Below, piece after piece: positions 53,301 to 61,323 of a stretch of 64,000 nucleotides of DNA (its first letter is position 1; each line of letters begins with the position of its first letter). A program made the position numbers and the translations under genes. The stretch is from Solibacteraceae bacterium. GTDB taxonomy: Bacteria; Acidobacteriota; Terriglobia; Bryobacterales; Bryobacteraceae. Location: NCBI GenBank assembly GCA_021324015.1, contig JAJPJX010000087.1:62001-126000 (forward strand). Reading direction: 5' to 3'. Below the pieces are notes generated by a model. The model was not told the origin of the DNA. It did no database searches and worked only from the letters and a program-made list of their open reading frames with translations.

Positions 53301-54861
53301 TTCCCTGGTGAACTTTCCCCGGCTGATGGCCACTGCGAACACGCTGCTGGGCGCGGGTCCCGCCACCATCGCCCAGAAAGGCGCGCTCGTGGCAGCCGCC
53401 GCCTCCATCCTCGCCTATCACCAAAACCGCGGCGAGATGCCCACTCCGAACGGACCCGCCGATCCCTCCTCCCTGAACCAGTTCCTGAAGGGCTTCTGCA
53501 CGGCGGACGTGAACGGCGCCGAGTTCTGCGACGGCTTCCTGACCAGCCCGGGTTCGAACGAACAGGTGGTGAACCTGTGGCGGGTGGGAGAATTCGTGGG
53601 CGGAGCCGCGGATGTTTCCAGCGAGACTCCGGACGCGGCCGTGGTGCGCGACCTGCTGGCCCAGGGATCGCCGGTATTGCTGGTGCTGTCTTTGAGCGCG
53701 GACGGCGCGCCCGCCGGCGGCCATTACGTAGTGGCGATCGGCGTAGCCGCGGACGGCGGCATTCTGATTCATGACCCAAACCCCAACTTCGGGCGCTCCT
53801 CTCTGGCGGACTATCAGGCGGGCTTCGCGGCCGGCGGACATACCTGGCAGGGGCAGCTTACCGCGGCGCTCCGCCTGGTGCCGCGCCTGCCCAGCCCCAC
53901 CGGCTTTCTGCTGACCGCGGTTTCCCAGCCGGCTGCGCTGATGCGCGCCCTAACCTTGGATGCGCGCTCCGCGGCGGGCGCCTGCGGGCCGGGGCTGGAT
54001 CTGCCGGATGTGGCGGTCTTCGGCGCGGCGCCTTCCGCGGCGCCGAACCTTTCCCGATTCCTGGCTTGTGACGGCAGTCAGGCGGGGTACCAGATTTCCG
54101 CAGGCAGCACGCAACCGTATCACGTGACCTTGACGGATCTGGCTAGCCACGGCTCCCAGTTCGATCTCTCCGGCAATGCTCCGGGCGTGTGGCAGGCCAC
54201 CCGGCCAACCCTCCAACTGGTGCTGGCGCCGCAGACGGCAGCTTTTTCCGCTGCGGGGGTGGTGAATGCCGCGACCTTCAATCCTGGACTGGCGCCGGGC
54301 GGCTTGGCGGCAGTCTTCGGGACAGGCCTGGCCGGGTCGGGCGGAAACACCACCGTAAGTTTCAGCGGGACGCCGGGACAGGTGCTGGTGGCGACTCCCT
54401 TTCAGGTGAATGTGCAAGTGCCGCCTGGCCTCGCACCAGGAAGTTACACGCTGCAGGTGAGTTCGCCGTTCGGAAACGCGCAACAGCCTGTGGAAATCGC
54501 GGCATCAGCCCCAGGGATTTTCGTACTCAACAGCACTGGGCAGGGCGCCGTGGTGAACCAGGATGGAACCTTGAATTCGCCGGCGAATCCGGGCGCGCGC
54601 GGCCAGGTGCTCGTGATTTACGGGACCGGGTTGGGGGCTGTCTCCGTGCAAGGGAAGTACTCGGTGGTGGCGCAGCCTGTAACGGCCCTGCTCAACGGTC
54701 AGGAACTGCCGGTTGCCTTCGCGGGCCTCACCCCTGGTTTCGTGGGCCTGTACCAGGTGAACCTTCCGGTGCCGGCGAGCCTGCCTCCGGGATTGAGTCT
54801 GCCCTTGCTCGTGCGGCAAGCTGGGGTGTCCAGCAATACAGTACCGGTATCGATATATTAA
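50377..54861 (+). CDS. Giant exported surface protein: Ig-like repeats, LGFP-like repeats, C39-like domain, Solibacter C-terminal domain
   Basis: About 1494 residues from GTG 50377 (signal peptide with WPAQAQ cleavage); GATAAG (50362-50367) is 9 nt upstream. In order: two BIG2-like Ig domains (about 30-205), LGFP-like repeats (LGLPTGNLVVLPGGIHSQSF; about 205-440), one BIG2 domain (445-545), more LGFP-like repeats (550-790), a Big_1-like domain (VAVRDQSGNPVAGVTVQF), a C39_2-like domain (about 985-1170; QKGALVAAAASILAYH, GGHYVVAIG, ILIHDPNPN) in which Cys is Ala, and at 1285-1494 the TIGR03437-like domain. Probably an adhesin or cell-wall-bound protein. Confidence 0.8.
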   Translation: MRLIPRSLSVPLCAAACLWGTMLWPAQAQVTVTVTPPFFTLAHGQSQVFSASVAGVTNPVVNWTSSPGGIGSLSASSGLSATYTAPASVFSGQSNTVVITASVSSGGVAYAGTATVTLIPTVTVSLSPATVTVAAGQTQQFTATVSGTVNQGLSYVLKPPVGTITSAGLYTAPATVSSNQTVTLTATSSADPTQSASATITVTPGASTYFGVGAGAPNQTITDQFIQAFNRNNFSTLVTLPPQGNVTTFGSTGLIQLFNAAGGGTAALIKPNLSVGPSNPNVYQVLPSMYSYYSSIGVGTAGFPTMDTAPCPSLTPATACSYQFFSANYALFVNPSGSNIYIRDPYYTQWQNLGGLTGLGPPVNGEHSVTGASGVTATAETFVSGAMYSITSGTLNGSLFTVSEPIYDVYVANGGDAGPLGLPTGNLVVLPGGIHSQSFQGANIQYAGGGTPTIQLPVNSVSVTTPSGATTFRLKQGDTLQVSATAIDANGVTMVGQPIVWASSNGQVVSVQASGATATLKAVGGGTATVTASSGGVLGTPLTIIVTAPCCQVGEGAPTTAIQQAFQDAVARNHLNVLLPAANPVTRAGNGYVQMLQPADATSTAQYLLAKPDQSPSAYLVTGAILAAYMQLGGPSGSLGLPIMDATPGGRQLFTNNAALAGSPVRQVSGVILAKWAALGYETGAAGSPVGDAAGFVTFLANSGSAQAFQNGAIFGASTGPRAGQAFFVSGLILARYNALGGAGGAYGMPVTDEFTAAGGRRQQNFEGGYLDYAPGDAAAQDHPAPRQPAVAAAPAAVTAGGRVHVAISGFANGATLRISLTGRPDFVVSTTNGAYSWDISTPLSAAPGTVQIHAADGSGSTADGSYSIRSFAANQVQIVKLAGDAQTGLPGALLAQPLRVAVRDQSGNPVAGVTVQFQASPGASVAPASALTDANGQAQTGLRLPSAAGIALATAAAPGVAQAPVTFTAQVASSSLVNFPRLMATANTLLGAGPATIAQKGALVAAAASILAYHQNRGEMPTPNGPADPSSLNQFLKGFCTADVNGAEFCDGFLTSPGSNEQVVNLWRVGEFVGGAADVSSETPDAAVVRDLLAQGSPVLLVLSLSADGAPAGGHYVVAIGVAADGGILIHDPNPNFGRSSLADYQAGFAAGGHTWQGQLTAALRLVPRLPSPTGFLLTAVSQPAALMRALTLDARSAAGACGPGLDLPDVAVFGAAPSAAPNLSRFLACDGSQAGYQISAGSTQPYHVTLTDLASHGSQFDLSGNAPGVWQATRPTLQLVLAPQTAAFSAAGVVNAATFNPGLAPGGLAAVFGTGLAGSGGNTTVSFSGTPGQVLVATPFQVNVQVPPGLAPGSYTLQVSSPFGNAQQPVEIAASAPGIFVLNSTGQGAVVNQDGTLNSPANPGARGQVLVIYGTGLGAVSVQGKYSVVAQPVTALLNGQELPVAFAGLTPGFVGLYQVNLPVPASLPPGLSLPLLVRQAGVSSNTVPVSIY

Positions 54862-55300
54862 AAAAGCTTTAAAACGAGACCGCGAGGTATGAAACCATTG
54901 ACTCCGGGGAGCGCGCCGTGCTGTAATTTTCGCGTGATGGGTCTGGCGTGGTTTTTCGACCACTTGGGCGGCCCTTCGCATTGAGGCGAAAGAATTTCGC
55001 TTGACACCGAGGTTACGGATAGGGTATCAATATCTTTACCGCGTCTGTCGGTGTATGCAATATTGTGTTTCCATCCCGCGAGCACAGAAGAAGTAGAGAA
55101 CAAGAACAAGGCATGTGCAATCGCAGGCTGTAGTTTGCAGTACCCGGTGGCCCACTTGAGGGCACTGGCAAAAATCTTTACCTCTCCGCCCGACACGGAG
55201 AAGTTCCCTAGGTTGTGAGACGGTTTTGAGACTTGCTTTGAGGCTCAGGTTGCAAGAGAACTTCGACCGATTCAATTACGCAATTCACAAGGAGAAGGAA
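54862..55300 (+). promoter_or_regulatory. Long untranslated leader region with promoter
   Basis: 440 bp without a gene, clearly AT-richer than the surroundings. TTGACA (55001-55006), 18-bp spacer and TATCAA (55025-55030) form a promoter pointing right, giving a leader of about 260 nt before ATG 55301. In the leader, CTCCG/CGGAG around 55182-55201 forms a hairpin. No known riboswitch signature was recognised. An alternative is a small RNA. Confidence 0.45.
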
Positions 55301-57160
55301 ATGGCAGATTTTCGCAGATGGATTCCTGCGCTCGCCGTGTTGGTCCTGCTGATCGGGCTGACATCGACGGCGAGCGCGCAAATCGCGCTCACGTGCAATG
55401 CCACGGTAGTGCCGCCCGCGCTCCGCGCCGAAGGGCTGACGGAGTTGGTGGGCGACATCGTGCTGTCTTGCACGGGCGGAACTCCGCAGCCTGCTGGCGT
55501 CTTACCGACGGCAAATATCTCGGTGTTTTTGAACGCCCCGGTAACCAGCCGCCTATCCGGCAGCGGCGTGACCAACGGCGCGGAAACGCTGTTGATCATC
55601 GACGATCCGGCCACGGCGCAGCAGAATGGGTGCGTGGGCGCTCTGGGTGGCAGCACCTGCTTGCAGAACGGCAACGGCGTCGGCAACGAGTTCAAGACCG
55701 GCGCGGCGGCCAACGTGTATCAGGGCGGCGTCTCTGGGAGCACCGTGACGTTCAACGGTGTCCCCATCGACCCGCCGGGCACGACGGGCGTGCGCACCTT
55801 CCGCATCACCAACGTTCGCGTGAACGCGACCGCGGTGGCTCCGGGCGGTTCCGGAACGCCGGGTCAGGTGGTGGCTTTGGTGTCCGCGACTCCCGCCACG
55901 ATCGGCGCCAGCGGCCAGACCGGTACGCTCGCCATCAACAATTCGCAGGTGACGGTGGGCTTCGTGCAGACCAGCATGAGCTTCTCGCTGGTGCAGGGCA
56001 ACAACGGCAGCGGCCCGAGCATCCCGGTAGCCATCCGGCAGTGCTCCAGCTTCGCGTCATCGAAGACCACTGCTTCGGCGATCTTGCAGTATAAGGAGCT
56101 CTTCCCGACGGCCTTCAAGACCCGCACCACGGCTCCCGATCCCTCCCCGATCGGTACGGCCGTCAGCGCGGCTCCGGCGCCGGCTGCTCAGTCCGTGCCC
56201 GGGTTTATCTACAACACGGAAACGGGCTTCTACAATCCGGCTCTGGCGGCCCCGTACAACGCCGCTGGTCTGGCTGACAACGGCACGCGTCTGAAGGCGG
56301 TGTTCAACAACATCCCGGCGGGCGTGAACATCTGGGTCAGCACGCTGAACATCGGCAACGGCACGATCAGCAACAACGCCTCCATGACGGGCAGCGAGTA
56401 CGGCGCGTTCTTCGCGGTTCCGGCCACGGATACCTCGGACTACGGCGACTCTTACTATGGCCCGCTGGGCGCCGGCGGGGTTTCTCCGGTGGTGCAACTC
56501 CCGGTGGTGAACGGCACGGCGACGGCGGTCTGGGAGACCTTTGCTTCCAGCGCCACGGCGACCGATACATTCAACTTCGGCGTGTGGTTCACGACCACGG
56601 CCAATGTGTCCGGAAACTCTCCGGCGCCTGGCACGGGTACGGTGAACGGCAGCTACGGCACCATCTACACCTCGGCGACCGGCGGGGCGGCTTCCAGCAC
56701 CCTGCAGATCCCGCGGTTTGTGGATACCTCTTCGGCCAAGAACATCCTGGCCGTGAATGTGTGCCGCACCAGCATCCTGTTCCCGTTCGTGACCAACCAG
56801 GCCGGCTTCGACACCGGTTTGGCGATCTCGAATACCACGACGGATCCGTTTGGCACGGCTGCTCAGGCCGGCGCTTGCACCCTGAACTTCTACGGTGCGA
56901 ACGCCCCGGCTCCGATCACCAGCAGCTCGGTTGCTTCCGGAACCACAGCCACCTGGCTGGCCTCGTCCGCGGCCCCGAACTTCCAGGGCTACGTGATCGC
57001 GGTCTGCAACTTCCAACTCGGCCACGGCTTCGCGTTTGTCAGCGATGTCGGCGCCCGCAACCTGGCCATGGGCTACCTGGGTCTGGTTCTGCCTGATCCT
57101 CCGCGGCAGGGTAGTGGCGTGTCGCTCACTGCCGGCAGCGGCGAGACTCTGGCCCAGTAA
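55301..57160 (+). CDS. Abundant-type exported protein of unknown function
   Basis: 619 residues with a very good SD (AAGGAG, 55289-55294) and signal peptide MADFRRWIPALAVLVLLIGL ending ASAQ. The rest is rich in Ala, Gly, Thr and Ser with few charges and many beta-strands. The C-terminal part has NILAVNVCRTSILFPFVTNQ, AGFDTGLAISNTTTDPFGTA and GFAFVSDVGARNLAMGYLGL, blocks shared from memory with exported proteins in Solibacter relatives. Two Cys pairs (C in TCNATV, QCSSF; VCRTS, ACTLN) may form disulfides. Strong SD, promoter and terminator suggest high expression. Confidence 0.75.
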   Translation: MADFRRWIPALAVLVLLIGLTSTASAQIALTCNATVVPPALRAEGLTELVGDIVLSCTGGTPQPAGVLPTANISVFLNAPVTSRLSGSGVTNGAETLLIIDDPATAQQNGCVGALGGSTCLQNGNGVGNEFKTGAAANVYQGGVSGSTVTFNGVPIDPPGTTGVRTFRITNVRVNATAVAPGGSGTPGQVVALVSATPATIGASGQTGTLAINNSQVTVGFVQTSMSFSLVQGNNGSGPSIPVAIRQCSSFASSKTTASAILQYKELFPTAFKTRTTAPDPSPIGTAVSAAPAPAAQSVPGFIYNTETGFYNPALAAPYNAAGLADNGTRLKAVFNNIPAGVNIWVSTLNIGNGTISNNASMTGSEYGAFFAVPATDTSDYGDSYYGPLGAGGVSPVVQLPVVNGTATAVWETFASSATATDTFNFGVWFTTTANVSGNSPAPGTGTVNGSYGTIYTSATGGAASSTLQIPRFVDTSSAKNILAVNVCRTSILFPFVTNQAGFDTGLAISNTTTDPFGTAAQAGACTLNFYGANAPAPITSSSVASGTTATWLASSAAPNFQGYVIAVCNFQLGHGFAFVSDVGARNLAMGYLGLVLPDPPRQGSGVSLTAGSGETLAQ

Positions 57161-57183
57161 ACCAAGCCAATCAGTAACCTTCG

Positions 57184-57213
57184 GAGGGGAGCTTAGGCTC
57201 CCCTCTTTTTTTT
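57184..57213 (+). terminator. Rho-independent terminator
   Basis: Perfect 9-bp stem GAGGGGAGC (57184-57192) with GGCTCCCCTC-type partner GCTCCCCTC (57197-57205), TTAG loop, followed by eight T (57206-57213). It lies 24 bp after the stop at 57160. Confidence 0.95.
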
Positions 57214-57337
57214 GCCGGGTAGTATGTTTTCACGCGGAGTGCGATCGAATCGAGCGTGAGAACTTTGTGTTTCGTGGTAAACTACTTTTCTCTCCGCGTC
57301 CACCCCGATCATTTGGTTTCACCTGACAGGAGCGTGC

Positions 57338-59458
57338 ATGCTTAAATTGAGATCTGCATTCTTGGTAGCTGCGGCCGGTCTTTTCTGCCTGCTCTTTCTC
57401 GCGGGCGCCGCCCCGGCACAAACCCTCTACCCCGTCTCCGGGAACGGACAACTTATCTGTCCGCTTTGCCCCAACGGCGTGGGCGTGTTTGCGCCGCTGG
57501 TCGTGATGGTGAAAGATGCCAATGGCAATCCTTTGGCTAACCAAACCGTGACCTGGACGTTGACCGCCGGACAGGGTCTTCTCAACAATTCCACCACTGT
57601 TACCGATTCCACCGGGACTACTTCGAATGTTGTCGTGGTTAATTCTCCTCTGGTGGTGGGGAGCTTCGGCGTCAGCTATACACAGGCCACCGTGCTAGCC
57701 TCCATCGGCGCCTCCTCGGTGACTTTTACCGAGACGCAGGCGGCCACCGGACCGGGCGGCGTCCAACTCGTCTTCGCCCAGTTGATTTCTCCCAGCATCG
57801 GAACGACCTACACGGGAGGTGTGGGCACGCAGGCGACCCCCGTTGTTCAGGTCCTGGTTAACAGTTTGAATGGCGGCGGTGGCGTCCCAGGCGTGGAGCT
57901 GCGCATCAACGCTCCTGATCCCACGCAGGGTGCTAGCGTGGCGTGCCCGTCCGTCGCGGGCCTGGCGCCGAACACGGCGATCACCGATTCGACCGGCACG
58001 GCCACCTGCAACCTGATTTTTACGGGGAGGCCCGGTTCCGGCCAGTTCAGCATCACGGTGGGTAACAACTATGTGTTCCCGCCCGGAGGCGGCTTTAACT
58101 TCACCGTCACGGCGGGTCCGGCAAGCACCATCCGGATCATTTCCGGCAACAACCAGTCCGGCAATCCAGGATCGCCGCTGCCCGGCGTGCTGACTGCCGA
58201 AGTAGACGACCTGGCCGGCAATCCGCTTCCCGGCGTGGGGGTCACCTGGGGTGTGGCGTCGGGTAGCGCCACGCTTTCCAACACGCAGACCACTACGGAC
58301 GCGAGCGGCAGGGCGAGCACGAACGTGACGCTGGGCACCGGCGGCGGCCCGGTGCTTGTGAAGATCCAGGTGGCCAGCAATACCGCGATTTCGGCCACCT
58401 TCACGGCCACCGTCAACATCGTGATTACGGGTTTGTCCAAGCTTTCGGGCGATACCCAGTCGGCGACGGTCAACACGGCGTTCGCCCAGCCGCTGGTGGT
58501 TCAGGTGATGAACCAGGCCCAGCCCGTGGCGGGTGCCGCCGTGACGTTCGCCGTGACCAGCGGCAGCGCTACGGTAGCCACTTCCAGCACCACCACAAAT
58601 GCGCAGGGCCAGGCATCCACCACCGTGCAGGCCGGCGCTAACGCGGGGCCGGTGGTAGTCACCGCTACGGCGGGCAGCTACAGCCAGATCTTCAACCTGA
58701 CCGTGATTCCGCCCGGACCCAGCATCACGAGCAACAGCTTCTACAACGCCGCGGGCTTCCAGCAGGGTTGGATCTCCCCGTGCAGCCTGGCCACCATCGT
58801 GGCGCCGGGACTGGCTCCCGGGATTCAGGGCGCCGTAGTGCCCTACCTGTTCGGTCCGCTGCCCTACGTGGTGGCGAACGTCTCCGTGCAGTTCGGCAAC
58901 TCCTACGCGCCGATCTACAGCGTGGTGAACAGCTATACCCCAGGCAACGACGCCGTGACCGTGGAAGTGCCCTGCGAGCTGACGCCGGGGACAATTCCCG
59001 TCACTGTGCGCGTAGGCGGCGGCTCGGCCAACGTCAGCCTGCCTATCCTTACCGTCAGCCCCGGCGTCTTCCAGACGGTGATGTCGGACAACCAGAAGCG
59101 CGCCGTGCTCCTGCGTCCGGACGGCAGCTACGTGGAGTTGGAGAATCCCGCGCGGCGGGGTGAGATCATCCGCGCTTTTGTCACCGGCCTCGGCCCGGTC
59201 ACGCCGCCTATAGCCACTAACTCGTCGGCCATTCCCGGCACGGATTCGAATGTCTCCAGCACCATCGTCGTCGGCGTGAACAACTCCGGAGTACGCGTGG
59301 TCGGCGCCAAGTACGCCGAGAACCTCATCGGCGTCTACGAGGTGGACTTCCAGATCCCCAGCGACGCCCAGACGGGCAACAACATCCCGTTTGCGGTGGC
59401 CGTGCAGCAGGGCAATAACCTGGTGTTCGGCAATCCCTCCATGATCCCGATCCAGTAG
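57338..59458 (+). CDS. Exported Big_1-repeat protein with Solibacter-type C-terminal domain
   Basis: 706 residues, SD CAGGAG and signal peptide MLKLRSAFLVAAAGLFCLLF. Four Ig-like Big_1 (invasin/intimin type) domains: VMVKDANGNPLANQTVTWTL, VLVNSLNGGGGVPGVELRIN, AEVDDLAGNPLPGVGVTWGV and VQVMNQAQPVAGAAVTFAV, each followed by a T-D-x-x-G-x-A/T turn. Residues about 470-706 are the TIGR03437-like domain (NSFYNAAGFQQGWISPCSLA, VELENPARRGEIIRAFVTGL, GLGPVTPP, IGVYEVDFQIP). Likely a surface-exposed adhesin or matrix protein. Confidence 0.82.
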   Translation: MLKLRSAFLVAAAGLFCLLFLAGAAPAQTLYPVSGNGQLICPLCPNGVGVFAPLVVMVKDANGNPLANQTVTWTLTAGQGLLNNSTTVTDSTGTTSNVVVVNSPLVVGSFGVSYTQATVLASIGASSVTFTETQAATGPGGVQLVFAQLISPSIGTTYTGGVGTQATPVVQVLVNSLNGGGGVPGVELRINAPDPTQGASVACPSVAGLAPNTAITDSTGTATCNLIFTGRPGSGQFSITVGNNYVFPPGGGFNFTVTAGPASTIRIISGNNQSGNPGSPLPGVLTAEVDDLAGNPLPGVGVTWGVASGSATLSNTQTTTDASGRASTNVTLGTGGGPVLVKIQVASNTAISATFTATVNIVITGLSKLSGDTQSATVNTAFAQPLVVQVMNQAQPVAGAAVTFAVTSGSATVATSSTTTNAQGQASTTVQAGANAGPVVVTATAGSYSQIFNLTVIPPGPSITSNSFYNAAGFQQGWISPCSLATIVAPGLAPGIQGAVVPYLFGPLPYVVANVSVQFGNSYAPIYSVVNSYTPGNDAVTVEVPCELTPGTIPVTVRVGGGSANVSLPILTVSPGVFQTVMSDNQKRAVLLRPDGSYVELENPARRGEIIRAFVTGLGPVTPPIATNSSAIPGTDSNVSSTIVVGVNNSGVRVVGAKYAENLIGVYEVDFQIPSDAQTGNNIPFAVAVQQGNNLVFGNPSMIPIQ

Positions 59459-59517
59459 GTCACCGGAGGACGGTAACAACCAGTTCGAGATTATATTCCG
59501 CGATTTTTCAACCAGTT

Positions 59518-59550
59518 GCGGGTCCGGCCCCACTGCTGCGCCGGACCCGC
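59518..59550 (+). promoter_or_regulatory. Perfect 10-bp hairpin in the leader of the 59585 gene
   Basis: GCGGGTCCGG (59518-59527) and CCGGACCCGC (59541-59550) with a 13-nt loop, 34 nt before ATG 59585 and without T-tract. It may end the preceding transcript or control the next gene; the SD (GGAG, 59571-59574) is outside the stem. Confidence 0.5.
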
Positions 59551-59584
59551 GCGGGTAGCCTGAAGGCGAAGGAGATGCAACGCA

Positions 59585-60085
59585 ATGCCTGCTTTGCCGC
59601 TACCGCAGTACGGAATCGAAAACCTGTACCTGTTTCCGTGCTACGGGACGCCCGACGCCTATCAGCGCGCCACCGGGAAACCCGCGCCCGACTGGAATCC
59701 TAACCGCGCACCCAAGTTCTGGGAGGATCCCCATGCCAAGGACAACCCCAAGCGCACCGTGGTCTACGACCAGGCGCTGGTGCTGGATGACAAGGGTTAT
59801 CCGGCCGTGGGGCCCGATGGACAACCGGTCCTGGACCTTCTGGTGCTGAACAAAGACGAGGCCGCCACGGTGAACATTCCTCCGGACCTGGGTAATATCC
59901 CTGGCGCGAACGTGCCCATGGTCCCGCCGCCGCTGCGGGCCCTGGAACCCAACGAACAACTGTTCTTCCCCTTCGGCGGGGTGGTGGCCGTGAAGAACCT
60001 GGACCTGTACCCGTCCATCGAGCGCACCTTCACTCCGGCGGACCGCGCCGTGCTGAACGCCATCGCGAAGAAGTTGGGCGCCTGA
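59585..60085 (+). CDS. Hypothetical soluble protein
   Basis: 166 residues with SD AAGGAG 7-12 nt before the ATG. No signal peptide or membrane segment. Pro- and Asp-rich with aromatic start (QYGIENLYLFPCYGTPDAYQ), DPHAKDNPKRTVVYDQALVL and NEQLFFPFGGVVAVKNLDLY. I recognise no family. Its tail (PADRAVLNAIAKKLGA) is helical. It ends 3 bp from the convergent 60089 gene. Confidence 0.65.
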   Translation: MPALPLPQYGIENLYLFPCYGTPDAYQRATGKPAPDWNPNRAPKFWEDPHAKDNPKRTVVYDQALVLDDKGYPAVGPDGQPVLDLLVLNKDEAATVNIPPDLGNIPGANVPMVPPPLRALEPNEQLFFPFGGVVAVKNLDLYPSIERTFTPADRAVLNAIAKKLGA

Positions 60086-60088
60086 ACG

Positions 60089-60889
60089 TCAGGAAGGGGA
60101 GCAGATCACCCGGATGGGAATCACCTGATTGGTCTGCTCCACGCGCAACTCGATGGTTACGGGATGCGCGGGTATGGCTTTGCCCGGCACGAACCGCAGG
60201 TTCAGGGAGCCCTTCGCGCCGGACTTCAACTGCGGCGGATCGAGCTTCAACTCCACAGACTCCAGAGCCGGGCCACCCAACGAAAGCGATACCGTTCCTG
60301 GCATGTGATTGACGATGGTCACCTGGTCCGAGGAGCCCGCCGTGGCCCTCAGGTGCACCTCAGTTTTATCCACTTGCACTTGGCCCATGAGCGCGTTCAG
60401 GTCCGGCTTCTTCGCCAGGTCGGCCAGAGCCGCACTGTTCCCCGCTCCCGCGATGCTGCTCTTCATCCGGCCGAAGGGCGTTTGGTTTAAATCGTCAGGG
60501 TCTACGTACCAATACCACTGCCCATCCACCACCTTCCAACGGCTCGGAGTCGGCACCTTGAGCGGCTTGCCGGCAAAGCCGGGGATAGCCACGTACATCT
60601 CGCACAGCACGGTGACCTTCGCTTTCGTGAAGTCCTCAGCATAGTCGATGCGGCTGATCTCGAAGCTCAGATATTTGGGCTTGTTGGCCGCGTAGAAGAA
60701 ATCCTTGGACTCCTCGGCCACGAGTTTTTCCGCCTGCCGGTACTTGCCGTCCACGTGTGCCTGGTAAAACTCCGTGATGCGGGCGCGCAGGGCCTGATCC
60801 ACATCCGGCGGAGCCCTGTGGAACAGATCGTTGGATTCCTGGGCGAAGCAGACACAAACCAGCAGGGCCGCTGGCCACACTCGGAACAT
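60089..60889 (-). CDS. Exported protein, NTF2-like plus Ig-like, unknown function
   Basis: 266 residues, signal peptide MFRVWPAALLVCVCFAQ. Residues about 30-135 resemble an NTF2-like cone (LRARITEFYQAHVDGKYRQA, FDYAxDFTKAKV-like YAEDFTKAKVTVLCEMYV, WKVVDGQWYWYVDPDD). Residues 170-266 are a beta-sandwich of the DUF11/ASPM-like kind (LRATAGSSDQVTIVNHMPG, KSGAKGSLNLRFVP). No catalytic residue is assigned. TACAAT (60902-60897) lies 7 nt before ATG 60889. Confidence 0.7.
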   Translation of the reverse strand: MFRVWPAALLVCVCFAQESNDLFHRAPPDVDQALRARITEFYQAHVDGKYRQAEKLVAEESKDFFYAANKPKYLSFEISRIDYAEDFTKAKVTVLCEMYVAIPGFAGKPLKVPTPSRWKVVDGQWYWYVDPDDLNQTPFGRMKSSIAGAGNSAALADLAKKPDLNALMGQVQVDKTEVHLRATAGSSDQVTIVNHMPGTVSLSLGGPALESVELKLDPPQLKSGAKGSLNLRFVPGKAIPAHPVTIELRVEQTNQVIPIRVICSPS

Positions 60890-60903
60890 CTTTCCTATTG
60901 TAA

Positions 60904-61323
60904 CTACTCGCGGCGGCCGGCGGTCTTACGAGAGCTGTTGGCCGGCGATTTGGGGTAGGTGATCACCGGGATCAGGCTGTTGCGCTCCTCCGCCTGGGGG
61001 GCCTGGCTGCGGGCGGCCAGTTCGCGATTCAGGGTGGCCACGAACTCCTCAATCTGCACCTGCATCTCGGCCATTTTGGCGCGCATGTTCAGAATGATCT
61101 CGACGCCCGCCAGGTTGACGCCCAGATCCCGCGTCAGGTGCAGGATGACCTCCAGCCGCTCCAGGTCGTCATCCGTATACAGCCGTGTGTTGCCCTCGCT
61201 GCGGGAGGGCTGCAGCAGACCCTCGCGTTCGTACAGGCGGAGGGTCTGCGGATGGATCTCGTAGCGCTCCGCCACGGCGGAGATCATGTAGGCGGCTTTG
61301 GACTTGGTCTTGGCCATGGTCAC
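60904..61323 (-). CDS. hspR: MerR-family heat-shock repressor HspR
   Basis: 139 residues (GTG 61323, or ATG 61317). The MerR helix-turn-helix [20 protein letters not shown] with [18 protein letters not shown], then a coiled-coil-like stretch [20 protein letters not shown] and Lys/Arg tail. It is the third gene after dnaK and dnaJ; the start overlaps the dnaJ stop. In actinobacteria HspR represses the dnaK operon, using DnaK as corepressor; an operator (HAIR) would be upstream of dnaK, beyond the window. Confidence 0.9.
   Translation of the reverse strand: MTMAKTKSKAAYMISAVAERYEIHPQTLRLYEREGLLQPSRSEGNTRLYTDDDLERLEVILHLTRDLGVNLAGVEIILNMRAKMAEMQVQIEEFVATLNRELAARSQAPQAEERNSLIPVITYPKSPANSSRKTAGRRE

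Noticed and set aside
51688-53841. Open antisense frame (717 codons) opposite the giant surface protein
   Set aside because: No family motif, unlikely composition and entirely inside a well-supported gene.
54862-55300. Riboswitch (cyclic-di-GMP or cobalamin) in the long leader
   Set aside because: The conserved cores of these classes were looked for and not found; only a generic hairpin is visible.
57695-59533. Open antisense frame (612 codons) opposite the Big_1 protein
   Set aside because: Arg/Gly/His-rich composition with no motif; the plus strand encodes clear Ig-like repeats.
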